From: Candidatus Saccharibacteria bacterium GW2011_GWC2_48_9 | GTDB taxonomy: Bacteria > Patescibacteriota > Saccharimonadia > Saccharimonadales > Saccharimonadaceae | NCBI GenBank assembly: GCA_001003725.1 | Contig: LCPR01000014.1 | Span: forward strand, 1-43,891 | DNA: 43,891 nt | Reading direction: 5' to 3' | Part shown: positions 30,742-39,669 of the stretch, piece by piece | Layout of the letters: every line of letters begins with the position of its first letter | Position numbering within the stretch: position 1 is the first letter of the stretch | Program-made: the position numbers and the translations under genes | The notes under the pieces: model-generated | The model's database searches: none | Seen by the model: only the letters and a program-made list of their open reading frames with translations | Told to the model about the DNA's origin: nothing

Positions 30742-30750
30742 CACAGCCCA

Positions 30751-30785
30751 GGAAAAGGAAAAAGCCCCGTCAAATGACGAGGCTT
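30751..30785 (-). terminator. Minus-strand terminator of the P1 transcript
   Basis: AAGCC-C-CGTC (30762-30771) with GACG-A-GGCTT (30776-30785), loop AAAT; on the minus strand TTTTTCCTTTTCC follows. It closes the transcript starting near 31370. Confidence 0.85.
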
Positions 30786-30818
30786 GGTAAGTACGGACTA
30801 CTTAGATATTTATTCACA

Positions 30819-31100
30819 GCCCGCAGAGGGGTCACAATACACGCTTCCACGTTCTGACTCGATAGTCAGGCTTGTATTGTTCCAGCACTCTGCGGGCGTC
30901 TTCTCGCGTATCTACACGGTAGCGAGGCGCTCATATGTACGAGCACACTCTAGCTAGCGGATACGCTAGCAAAAAAGTTCGTGTGACGCGGGAGGTCACC
31001 CGAGACAGAAGAGCCGGCAAGGCTCTCGATGCTGTCTCGGGTGACCCCGGATGAGTTGCGCGACTAGCGGGGGCCTCTAGGGCCCCAGATCGCTAGTCGC
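30819..31100 (-). ncRNA. Structured RNA region: four consecutive strong stem-loops
   Basis: Four hairpins lie in 282 nt downstream of the P1 peptide. (1) GCGACTAGCG-CGCTAGTCGC (31060-31069 with 31091-31100) stacked on GGGGCC-GGCCCC (31070-31086), overlapping the P1 stop. (2) A 15-bp stem, 30994-31008 with 31032-31046, enclosing AGAGCC-GGCTCT. (3) GCTAGCG-CGCTAGC (30953-30970). (4) GCCCGCAGAG-CTCTGCGGGC (30819-30828 with 30888-30897), enclosing ACAATACA-TGTATTGT (30834-30841 with 30873-30880) and CTGACT-AGTCAG (30854-30869). With promoter and terminator on the minus strand this is probably the 3' part of one RNA of about 620 nt. It matches no RNA family I know. Confidence 0.55.
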
Positions 31101-31257
31101 AGCCACCGCCGCCCGACGAACCGCTCGAATCGCAGCCGCCCGAGGTGTTGGGCGACGACACGGTGCCGACGATGGTCGAGGAGACATCGGAGGAAGTGTT
31201 CGAGGTGGGGCGACTGCCGGGCTTCGGCTTCGACGGTTTGCGACTCATGCTGATCAT
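31093..31257 (-). CDS. P1: 54-aa Ser/Gly/Cys-rich peptide
   Basis: The peptide starts MISMSRKPSKPKPGSRPTSN, a basic Lys/Pro-rich part, continues with TSSDVSSTIVGTVSSPNTSG, and ends with GGCDSSGSSGGGGCD. A basic head followed by a Ser/Thr/Gly/Cys-rich tail is the shape of a precursor of a ribosomally made modified peptide, but no modification enzyme (YcaO, LanM) is in the window. It may equally be a small structural or secreted peptide. ATGs at 31257 and 31248 are both possible; a purine-rich run, AAAGAAAGAG, precedes the first. Its codons are strikingly G+C-rich. The 3' end is part of a large hairpin. Confidence 0.45.
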   Translation of the reverse strand: MISMSRKPSKPKPGSRPTSNTSSDVSSTIVGTVSSPNTSGGCDSSGSSGGGGCD

Positions 31258-31296
31258 ATTTTGGCTCTTTCTTTCGAAGGGTGCGCAAACACAGGT

Positions 31297-31404
31297 TGTG
31301 TAGGGCTTACACAGCACCTTTACTATGAAAGATACTATTTGAAGCCCAACACAAAACTAAACACTTTTATGCATATATCTAAATTATCAACGTACATGTG
31401 TCAA
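31297..31404 (-). promoter_or_regulatory. Promoter and leader hairpin of P1
   Basis: Minus strand: consensus -35 TTGACA (31399-31404), 17 nt, -10 TAGATA (31376-31381), the same -10 as P2. The leader of about 110 nt contains TGTGTA-AGCCC-TACACA (31297-31313). Confidence 0.65.
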
Positions 31405-31481
31405 AGGAGGCTTTCACCTCGACCCTAACAGTTTTTACATATTATCACAAATATATTATTAAGTCAATGCTTATTGCAAAC

Positions 31482-32786
<1,305 letters not shown>

Positions 32787-32797
32787 TCAGTATAACA

Positions 32798-32827
32798 AAA
32801 TTACCCCTATATTGATAGGGGTAATTT
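32798..32827 (-). terminator. Terminator after the LysM-CHAP gene
   Basis: AAATTACCCCTA (32798-32809) pairs with TAGGGGTAATTT (32816-32827) over 12 bp; on the minus strand TGTTATA follows. It sits only a few nt upstream of the obgE -10 box. Confidence 0.85.
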
Positions 32828-32849
32828 GCATATTTGTCAAAACTAGATT

Positions 32850-33494
32850 CTAGTGAATAAAACTATAGTTGCCGGCTTGACTCATCGGGATTGTTCGACT
32901 AGAAATAACATTGAATCCAGCGTAGTTCATCTCACTCACAGTAAATGAATCACCGTTGATTGTTTCGACAATCGCTACGTGACCATACCCTGCATAGCCG
33001 CCGCCATTTTGTAAGATTGCGCCAGGTGCAGGAGTGTTATTGACCGTGAAGCCTGCAGCTCTTGCGTTCATACTCCATGTAGAAGCATTACCCCAGAAGC
33101 TACCGATAGGACGGCCAAGCTGTGAGCGTCGCTCAAATGCATACCATGTACAGTTGCCGGGTGCATAGGCGTTGCCAGCAGAAGCGTTTGCCAATGCTAG
33201 ATTTGCTGTACTGTTAAACGTGCCCGTCGTCTGGTTGTTCGAAGCGTAGTTGTTGTAGCTAGGCACTGGCTCTGGAGCTGGCGCAGATGGCTGGACACCG
33301 CCAGGAATAACAATTTGCATGCTATTTTTTACGCCTTCAACCTCTAAGTCATTGAAACTAATGATACGCTCGGGCAATGCTTTGTATTCTTCTGCGATAG
33401 AGGCAATAGTGTCTCCCTCTTCGACAGTGTATACAACACCATCTACTGGAGGAACTATGATGTCACGGCCGTTTTCAACACTGTCCGACTCCAT
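32850..33494 (-). CDS. LysM-CHAP cell-wall hydrolase, C-terminal part of an amber-split gene
   Basis: 214 residues: a LysM repeat (VVYTVEEGDTIASIAEEYKA, about 20-64) that would bind peptidoglycan, a Pro/Asn/Ser-rich linker, then a CHAP amidase/endopeptidase domain (about 105-214) with catalytic Cys in GNCTWYAFE, His in GYGHVAIVE and Asn in SEMNYAGF. It is in the same frame as the upstream part, separated only by TAG-GCA-AAC-GAT. The ATG at 33494 has no good ribosome binding site, so this half may not be made, or may need readthrough. The intact protein would have about 390 aa. Confidence 0.85.
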   Translation of the reverse strand: MESDSVENGRDIIVPPVDGVVYTVEEGDTIASIAEEYKALPERIISFNDLEVEGVKNSMQIVIPGGVQPSAPAPEPVPSYNNYASNNQTTGTFNSTANLALANASAGNAYAPGNCTWYAFERRSQLGRPIGSFWGNASTWSMNARAAGFTVNNTPAPGAILQNGGGYAGYGHVAIVETINGDSFTVSEMNYAGFNVISSRTIPMSQAGNYSFIH

Positions 33495-33503
33495 ATCGTT
33501 TGC

Positions 33504-34022
33504 CTACTTAATAGTTTGAGGGGATACCTCATGAGCGGCCGCTATAGACTGTACAGTATCACCAGTCTTTGCTTTGTAGGTAACAACAGTACGATTGTCC
33601 GCAGTCGGTTGTACGATTTGCGGCTTCGATATGATAGTGTCGTCTGTTTGTGCAATTTCTTGCTTTGCCTGCAGCGATGTCGAGAGGTTCGCAACGTTTG
33701 GCGCAACCGGCATTTGTGTTTGCATAGCAAAGTTAGCAGCGATGTCCGTTGCCATTTTTTGGTCTACATTTGCCGACGAAGAGGCGCCATTAGCTGCTCC
33801 AGGAGCAACGTTTGCCGTAGGCTGAGTGCTACTAGCAGAAGGTCGGTAGTAACCGATAGAAATAATTGAAAGAAATAGTACAAACACACCGCTATAAAGG
33901 AGCGTTTGACGAATAATTGCTTGTTTACTTGAAGATGTAGCCGTAGCTACTCTAGAACCCGAGGGTTGCTGTGAAACACTCTTGAGTGAACGTTTGTTCG
34001 ATTCTTGAGATGTAATAGTCAT
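33504..34022 (-). CDS. LysM-CHAP cell-wall hydrolase, N-terminal part of an amber-split gene
   Basis: 172 residues: a Ser/Lys-rich cytosolic start, one membrane helix (about 39-59, LLYSGVFVLFLSIISIGYY), an extracellular Ala/Ser/Gln-rich linker, and the first LysM repeat, which is cut short: YKAKTGDTVQSIAAAHEVSP-QTIK then TAG (33504-33506). In related LysM proteins this place reads TIKWAND, so TAG most likely replaces TGG (Trp); the next codons (Ala-Asn-Asp-Met) continue the repeat in frame. AGGAG lies only 1-2 nt before the ATG, an unusually short spacing. Confidence 0.85.
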   Translation of the reverse strand: MTITSQESNKRSLKSVSQQPSGSRVATATSSSKQAIIRQTLLYSGVFVLFLSIISIGYYRPSASSTQPTANVAPGAANGASSSANVDQKMATDIAANFAMQTQMPVAPNVANLSTSLQAKQEIAQTDDTIISKPQIVQPTADNRTVVTYKAKTGDTVQSIAAAHEVSPQTIK

Positions 34023-34277
34023 TCTCCTGCAATCTCATTACTGTGATTACTAATACCGTACTTTGTCTTTCTTCTCGCAACAGAACAGGGCACTTGTCGA
34101 CCAAATATTATGTGATATTAGTGTATAAAGTGCTGATTGAGCATAGCTCACGTACCCGTACGACAGTTCCGGCAGGCGCATTTGTGGGGTTAGATACTTT
34201 TTATTTTGATTACCCACCAAAGTTCTTTTCACAAATGTGCTAACACTTATACTATCAAAGTTCGCTGCAAATGTCAA
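34023..34277 (-). promoter_or_regulatory. Promoter and 220-nt leader of the LysM-CHAP gene
   Basis: Consensus -35 TTGACA (34272-34277), 17 nt, -10 TAGTAT (34249-34254), start near 34242. About 220 nt separate this from the ATG at 34022, very long for this window. I found no known riboswitch motif in it and no convincing coding frame. Confidence 0.6.
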
Positions 34278-34304
34278 TGTTTAGCACAAGCAAGTCGGAC
34301 CACA

Positions 34305-35462
34305 TCAACGAGCTGGTAGCAAACAATTCGCCTGGCAGTGCTCACGGGTAAGCCGCTCATGTTCTTCGTTCGTTTCAGAAAAATACGTCACACCGTCGTC
34401 GCCCGACACAAAATATAGGTCGTCAGTGTCGGAAGGGTTTGCACCAGCTATAAGTGCGTCCAGCCCTGGATTCGAAACAGGAGTCGGCGTTAAGCCTGGC
34501 ACTACTCGCGTATTATACGGAGAGTCTAGATCGACAGAAGGTTGGACGCCGAGCTTACGTGCACCATAGATAAACGTCACGTCGGAACCCAATACCATAT
34601 CAATGTCTAATCGCTTGTGAAAAACTTGTGACACATGTGCCATTTCAGACTTGTTGGCAACTTCACCCTGCACAATAGATGCGAATATTATGCCCTCGTA
34701 CAGCGACATACCCTGGGCCGCATACGCTGCCTCAAGGTTATTTGCTTCTATATCGGCATACATATGATCAAATAATTTAGTCAGTACATCTTCTACCGTA
34801 GAGCCTGTAAAGAAGTTGTACGTGTCTCCGTATATATACCCCTCTAGATCGGCTTCAGCGGGCTTACCTTTTAGAAGCGGATGGTCGTAATCTGCACCAA
34901 ATGCAGACTCTATCTCTGTTTCGTTGTAACCTGCGGCGAGTAATACTTGCTTGGCATCGGTAAGGGTAGCTCCTGGCAAGAACGTAAGTGTAAACTCGTC
35001 TGACTTACCCTCTTCGAGGTGAGTGACTATATCTTGTACGGACGCGCTTCTATCGACAATATATACACCTGCTTTCAAACCGCTTGCTTGATTGAGCCTG
35101 TAGTACAACTCAAATGCAAACTGATTTTTGATGACCTTATCTTCTATAAGTTTTGCCGCGACATCCGAGCTTGTGTCACCGTCGCCTACGACAATGCGAG
35201 CAGTCTCCTGTGAACCCGGAGCCGGAGAGGATAGCTGATCTTTATACCACACATATGCCGCACCGACAGCGAATACCGCAAAAACGAGTAACACGGCAAA
35301 GCTAGTCCATAGCCAGCGCCGTTTATTAGACCTCTTCTTTACGGGCGCATCTTCAACACCAGTGCCTTCACTGCGTATTTGCTCGAGCAGCTCGTCTGAG
35401 ACTTGTGGCCGAGTGATAGTTTCTCTTTCGCGCGGTGGTACCGGGGGGCGTTCAGGCTGCAT
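34305..35462 (-). CDS. mltG: Endolytic murein transglycosylase MltG (YceG-like)
   Basis: MltG cuts nascent glycan strands and so ends their elongation. The 385-residue protein has a cytosolic Pro/Arg-rich N-terminus, one membrane helix (about 50-71), a LysM-like subdomain and the YceG domain: EGYIYGDTYNFFTG, then IIFASIVQGEVANKSEMAHV, VFHKRLDIDMVLGSDVTFIY and SPYNTRVVPGLTPTPVSNPG. The motif is usually ASIVEKE; here the first Glu is Gln, the second is kept. It starts 11 nt inside ruvX, with coupled translation. Confidence 0.9.
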   Translation of the reverse strand: MQPERPPVPPRERETITRPQVSDELLEQIRSEGTGVEDAPVKKRSNKRRWLWTSFAVLLVFAVFAVGAAYVWYKDQLSSPAPGSQETARIVVGDGDTSSDVAAKLIEDKVIKNQFAFELYYRLNQASGLKAGVYIVDRSASVQDIVTHLEEGKSDEFTLTFLPGATLTDAKQVLLAAGYNETEIESAFGADYDHPLLKGKPAEADLEGYIYGDTYNFFTGSTVEDVLTKLFDHMYADIEANNLEAAYAAQGMSLYEGIIFASIVQGEVANKSEMAHVSQVFHKRLDIDMVLGSDVTFIYGARKLGVQPSVDLDSPYNTRVVPGLTPTPVSNPGLDALIAGANPSDTDDLYFVSGDDGVTYFSETNEEHERLTREHCQANCLLPAR

Positions 35463-35811
35463 AGTGCTCCTCTAAATAATCTTGTAGTATTATTGCTGCT
35501 GCTTCTTTATCGATATCTGCTTTTGAGTAGTTTTTACCCCGAGCTTGCAGACGCTTTTCGGCATGCACACTCGTGAGTGATTCATCTTGAAACTCCAACT
35601 TTGCTATGTCTCGCAACTGACGCGCGAATTGTTCGACATACTGAGTCTGTGCGGATGCCTCACCTTGCTGGTTGCGTGGATACCCGACCATTTCCTTGCC
35701 GCTCACTTCGATTGTGTCGTAGGGTATCGCGATACGAACACTGGTATCTGCTACAGCAACACCGATGCGTCGCTCGCCCACATCAAGGCACATAAGACTC
35801 TGTTTACTCAT
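35452..35811 (-). CDS. ruvX: RuvX/YqgF, Holliday-junction-resolvase-like nuclease
   Basis: An RNase H-fold protein linked to 16S rRNA 5'-end processing and to Holliday junction cleavage. Acidic residues are in place: Asp in CLDVGERRIGVAVAD, Glu in FQDESLTSVHAEK and Asp in DKEAAAIILQDYLE. 119 aa is slightly short of the usual ~138. It overlaps the preceding gene by 8 nt and the mltG start by 11 nt. Confidence 0.9.
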   Translation of the reverse strand: MSKQSLMCLDVGERRIGVAVADTSVRIAIPYDTIEVSGKEMVGYPRNQQGEASAQTQYVEQFARQLRDIAKLEFQDESLTSVHAEKRLQARGKNYSKADIDKEAAAIILQDYLEEHYAA

Positions 35812-37453
35812 CGTTCGCAGATGCTCTATCGAGATTAAACTTAACGGTGATTTTATTAGTATCCTCGGGGACGGTATTGACCCAGAATGGGAAGAACTTT
35901 ACATCTACATCATCGACGCCTTGTATCGACTTGAGGTCCTCTTGGATATCACCAAAGCGCTTAGTTTTAACTCGGTTTTTGATGTCATTGTCTTTTATCT
36001 CTGGACCAACTTGAGCCACAGCAGTAAGATTAACCGTACCACCAGCTTCGTTTGCGGCAAAATCGGCCAGCTGAGCTTCGGCTACACCAGATTCGTACAC
36101 CCGCTGGTCACTCTCCTGAGATACACGACTTTTTGCAGCTGCTTCGATGTATTTCTCTAGCTCAGAGGTACTGATACCGTCCATTAGATAGGTTACAGAA
36201 GACGTCAATGTAGCGTTGCCGTCTGGCGCCTCTTTGCCAACTTCCGGCGCAGCTGCGGTCTCCGCCTGTCCTGTGCGGAAACTTGAGTCTATTGCTTTTA
36301 CGCTACTAGGAAATTTCTTCTTTAGTGCCGCTTTTATCTCATCGCTGTTTTTTGCGGCAATTTGTTCAGAGGCCTTCTGTACATCTGCCTGCGTCACGAT
36401 CTTTACTGTCTTTTTACTACCGCCAGACATTGCACTACCCGAAGCCTCAACACCGCGTACTGTAGCATCGTAGTCTCTCGCGGAAAGGTTATACTCGCCA
36501 CCTATATTCACCGCCCTCACGCCAACTTTTACGGTGTCCTGCACTATGTCACCCTCTCCAATTTCGGTCCCGCCCAGTGTCGCACTCTCTGTGGTAGTGT
36601 ACGTATAGTCGCCACTACTAAAACCAGTACCTACTGGAATTGATATTGGCCGAGCGCCTATGGAAGTTCGAGTGATTTCCATTGTTCCCGTTGCACGCTC
36701 ACCTTGCTCCTCTGTGCCAGTCGCGGCAAATTCTACACTTGACTCTTCTTTTGTCTGCACCTGAACAGCTTTTATAGTAGCGTTGTCGACATTTGTCGTC
36801 AGAGCCGTACCCACAGTCAGCGCCGTCGATATACGCTCATCGCTAGTCTTAGCGGTGATTGTGACGGTCGCGTGAGGCGCAAAAAATATCGCCCATACCA
36901 AAAACCCTATTAGTAGTAGTACGCCAAGAATGATAAATATTAGTTTTTTGCGAAAACTCGAAAAGTTCGGTACTTTACCAGCCACTTTTGACTTACGGGG
37001 AGATTCATCTCCCTGCGGCGGTTTGGCATATGATTTTTTTTCTGGTGTGGCAGCCGATGTCACCGGAATATGTTTGGCTGCCTGTTTTGTACGATCTGTA
37101 CTGGCAGCATGTTCACCAACTGGCAATAGCGACCCATCGATAATATCATCGTCGTCATCGACTTGCAGGGCGGCAATTTCGGGCACTTCAGGCTTAGTTT
37201 GAAGGTTTTTGGCTATCGGTAGCCCCGCACCTGCCGCCAGTGGAATAAGTGACTGATCGTTGGTGATGAGCACTAGATGTTTGCCGGCGTTTTTAGCCGT
37301 ACGCTGAAGAATGCGTAGGTTAACTGCACTTTGCAGCGCACCAGTTCGTTTAGGCGGTACGAGTGCGACAACCTTTTCTTTGGCGTCTTTAACCTTACCG
37401 GTTATCGCGGTTACGTCGTCTTCGACATCGATATAGATTACATCTTTATTCAT
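35804..37453 (-). CDS. Membrane protein with a baseplate-J-like extracellular region
   Basis: 549 residues. Residues 1-90 look like a compact cytosolic alpha/beta domain (VIYIDVEDDVTAITGKVKDA, GKHLVLITNDQSLIPLAAGA), followed by an acidic/basic linker, one membrane helix (about 170-193) and a long extracellular beta-rich part. ATVTITAKT, ERATGTMEITRTS, ISIPVGTGFSSGDYTYTTTE and GGEYNLSARDYDA are typical of the baseplate J/gp47-like repeats seen in CPR surface proteins. Function unknown. It sits 1 nt after the FtsA/PilM-like gene, so it may connect that cytosolic ATPase to the surface. Confidence 0.6.
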   Translation of the reverse strand: MNKDVIYIDVEDDVTAITGKVKDAKEKVVALVPPKRTGALQSAVNLRILQRTAKNAGKHLVLITNDQSLIPLAAGAGLPIAKNLQTKPEVPEIAALQVDDDDDIIDGSLLPVGEHAASTDRTKQAAKHIPVTSAATPEKKSYAKPPQGDESPRKSKVAGKVPNFSSFRKKLIFIILGVLLLIGFLVWAIFFAPHATVTITAKTSDERISTALTVGTALTTNVDNATIKAVQVQTKEESSVEFAATGTEEQGERATGTMEITRTSIGARPISIPVGTGFSSGDYTYTTTESATLGGTEIGEGDIVQDTVKVGVRAVNIGGEYNLSARDYDATVRGVEASGSAMSGGSKKTVKIVTQADVQKASEQIAAKNSDEIKAALKKKFPSSVKAIDSSFRTGQAETAAAPEVGKEAPDGNATLTSSVTYLMDGISTSELEKYIEAAAKSRVSQESDQRVYESGVAEAQLADFAANEAGGTVNLTAVAQVGPEIKDNDIKNRVKTKRFGDIQEDLKSIQGVDDVDVKFFPFWVNTVPEDTNKITVKFNLDRASANDE

Positions 37454-37454
37454 G

Positions 37455-38720
37455 CTATATTTTTAGGATTCGATTTAGTTTTTCTTTTATATTGTCTGTA
37501 TCACTACTGCCTAATATTGTATCATACCCCACGCGCAGCAAGCCCATGGCTGTGATGTACGTATGGTCGTTGATTGTGCCCGTTTTGTCCGTTATACCTA
37601 CTACTTCCGAAGGTTGAATATGATGAACGGTAGGCTTACGTGTAAATGGCAGCTCTTTGTACCAGTCACGTTCAGATAGAGCATCCACGAGCTCTTGTAA
37701 GCTCGCACCACCACCACAAAGCAATATGCGATTTGGCAAGTGGTCTACGGAGTCAAACTCACTAAGTGCCAACTCTACCCCGGATATCCATACGTCGAGC
37801 GTCTTATCGATAGCTACTCCGAGATGCTTTTTGATAGTTGGCTTAATATTTTCATGATCGATATTGAGTTTGAGTTTTTCTGCTTGCGCATATGTCAGGT
37901 CGAGCTCACTTGCAATGGTTCGCGTAAAACTTCGTCCGCCAATGCCAAACATCATCGTACCTTCTACGCCGCCGTCGTTAACAACCGCGATATCTGTCGT
38001 ACCACCACCGACATCCGCGAGTATAGCGGTAAAATTACTACTTGCGTCTGTGCCGAGCAAGCTGCGACTCACTGCAAAAGGCTCCGCTGCGACAGCGACA
38101 AGTTCTAGAGCAAGCTCGTCTGCGACGCGCTCAAGCGCACCGATATGCACCATTGGTGCGAATGCCGTGTATATCTGTACTGACACGTCCTTACCCTGAA
38201 ACCCTAGTGGGTTTGATACCTTATATCCATCTATATGGATACCAACAAGTGCGCTATTCACCAGCTTAATCTCTACGTCTTCATTTCCCGTCTCAAGTGC
38301 AATCTGTCGCTGAGCTTTTACCTGCGCACGCTCTTGTACTTTGTCGATGATAAACTCCATCTCTGCTTCGTCGAGCGGCCTGTCCGGCTGCGGGCGGCGA
38401 TAACGAATAGTGTTGGTAGTGCCTTTTACAAGCTCCCCCGCAATACCGATAACCGCACGCTTAGCCTGCAATCCTGCTTGGTCTTCCGCTTCCGCTAGGG
38501 CTTCTTCGCAGTTGCGCACAACTCCCGATATGTCGGCGATAGCGCCAGAGTGCATGTCGCTGACATCTTGACGAGCTCGGCCAACGCCCACCACCTCAAG
38601 GTCATCACCCTCCACCTTAGCTATCATTGCTTTTACAAATTCTGTACCAATATCGACAGCTACGATGTAGTTTCTGTCGATAGAGTCATTTGCTCGTCTG
38701 CGTATTTTATCAAAAACCAT
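37455..38720 (-). CDS. FtsA/PilM-family actin-like ATPase
   Basis: 421 residues of the actin/Hsp70 ATPase fold with an SHS2 insert. Phosphate 1 motif IVAVDIGTEFVKAMIAK, insert region RYRRPQPDRPLDEAEMEFII, phosphate 2 LADVGGGTTDIAVV and adenosine motif ILLCGGGASLQ. FtsA tethers FtsZ to the membrane; PilM is the cytosolic partner of type IV pilus assembly. I see no obvious C-terminal amphipathic helix beyond LNRILKI, and the following gene encodes a membrane partner. Both roles remain possible. TATAAT lies 10 nt before the ATG. Confidence 0.8.
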   Translation of the reverse strand: MVFDKIRRRANDSIDRNYIVAVDIGTEFVKAMIAKVEGDDLEVVGVGRARQDVSDMHSGAIADISGVVRNCEEALAEAEDQAGLQAKRAVIGIAGELVKGTTNTIRYRRPQPDRPLDEAEMEFIIDKVQERAQVKAQRQIALETGNEDVEIKLVNSALVGIHIDGYKVSNPLGFQGKDVSVQIYTAFAPMVHIGALERVADELALELVAVAAEPFAVSRSLLGTDASSNFTAILADVGGGTTDIAVVNDGGVEGTMMFGIGGRSFTRTIASELDLTYAQAEKLKLNIDHENIKPTIKKHLGVAIDKTLDVWISGVELALSEFDSVDHLPNRILLCGGGASLQELVDALSERDWYKELPFTRKPTVHHIQPSEVVGITDKTGTINDHTYITAMGLLRVGYDTILGSSDTDNIKEKLNRILKI

Positions 38721-38783
38721 ATTTACAACTATTATATACTAGTTGCGCTTATGGTGCCAAAGTATTGTGTAATGTTATTTTTA

Positions 38784-38792
38784 TGCTATAAT
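38784..38792 (+). promoter_or_regulatory. Extended -10 box of the 38800 gene
   Basis: TGCTATAAT; its end is 7 nt before the ATG at 38800. The cleanest example of the leaderless arrangement in the window. Confidence 0.7.
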
Positions 38793-38799
38793 AATTTTT

Positions 38800-39669
38800 A
38801 TGACTTCCCAGGAAAAAATTCGTGCTCAAGAGCGAGACTTCTACCATACCGTAATGCTCGGTGCTGACGCGATGCTGCCCGGAAGCGGTTCACGGATCGA
38901 CCTGCATCGAGTTGATGCGCCGAATCTAGTAAATGAACTGCGCAAAGATAGCTTTAGCACCCTCGATACTGGTGCACCTATTGATTACTTGCAACTACGC
39001 TACAACTCTCGATTAGAAACATTTTGCATTCACACTATGTCGCTCCTAGCTAGCCAAGGCAGAAAAGTGCGACTTAATAGAAAGAGCGAAGGATATGACG
39101 TAGCAATTACGTCCGGCAATATAGCTTCACCCAAGCCACGTCTGGATTTTCTCTCAAATCACGACGTCGCGCTCGCGTTTGGCGAACTTGGCATGCCGCT
39201 TCATCCGCCGACGGATGATCCTCTAGAGTATCAGAGCTGGCTACACTCCGTTACAGAGAAGGCACAGGCGTGGGGCACAAGAGACGAGTCGGTGATTCGA
39301 CGTGCAAAAGCAGGCAGTATCACTGCAAGACTTGCCACCAAGCGCGAAGCCGATAGATTTCCAGATGGGAATCTAGTCGAGCGTGGTGGCGTTGAATACC
39401 GCATTACAGACAGCACACCACCGCTTAGTCCAGCGCAGGAGCCCGTAAACATCACCAATGTTGCCTACGTAGGCGAAACACGATCACTGACCGACATAGA
39501 CTTTTCTTCATATATGCACGAAGAGCGATATTACCCGACGACCAGACAACGTGACCCCCGCACAAAGCGACACGAAGTATTACTAACACCAAAAAATCAA
39601 AGCGTATGGCTTAGAAGGCTCGTAGACGAAAACACCGGTATACCTTACGCAGCACCTACTTTAGAATAG
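38800..39669 (+). CDS. Orphan protein, 289 aa
   Basis: Not recognised. A soluble protein with even charge: early TSQEKIRAQERDFYHTVMLG, a middle with LDFLSNHDVALAFGELGMPL, and a C-terminal part ITDSTPPLSPAQEPVNITNV, ending with a Trp/Arg-rich stretch. No signal peptide or membrane helix. Base composition resembles the housekeeping genes, so it is probably old in this lineage. It should be transcribed without leader from TGCTATAAT and overlaps the end of convergent alaS by 14 nt. Confidence 0.72.
   Translation: MTSQEKIRAQERDFYHTVMLGADAMLPGSGSRIDLHRVDAPNLVNELRKDSFSTLDTGAPIDYLQLRYNSRLETFCIHTMSLLASQGRKVRLNRKSEGYDVAITSGNIASPKPRLDFLSNHDVALAFGELGMPLHPPTDDPLEYQSWLHSVTEKAQAWGTRDESVIRRAKAGSITARLATKREADRFPDGNLVERGGVEYRITDSTPPLSPAQEPVNITNVAYVGETRSLTDIDFSSYMHEERYYPTTRQRDPRTKRHEVLLTPKNQSVWLRRLVDENTGIPYAAPTLE

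Noticed and set aside
30808-30915. Minus-strand frame reading RYRVDTREDARRVLEQYKPD...
   Set aside because: It looks protein-like but has no start codon before the stop-free part and lies inside the large stem 30819-30897; pairing explains the sequence better. It could be a gene remnant.
31064-31288. 74-aa minus-strand frame rich in Arg and His overlapping P1
   Set aside because: It is the out-of-frame shadow of a G+C-rich gene; the P1 frame has the simpler composition and fits the promoter and leader better.
34043-34277. Short frames of 66-75 aa on both strands in the LysM leader
   Set aside because: No ribosome binding site and no protein-like composition; the minus-strand frame even begins upstream of the predicted transcript start.
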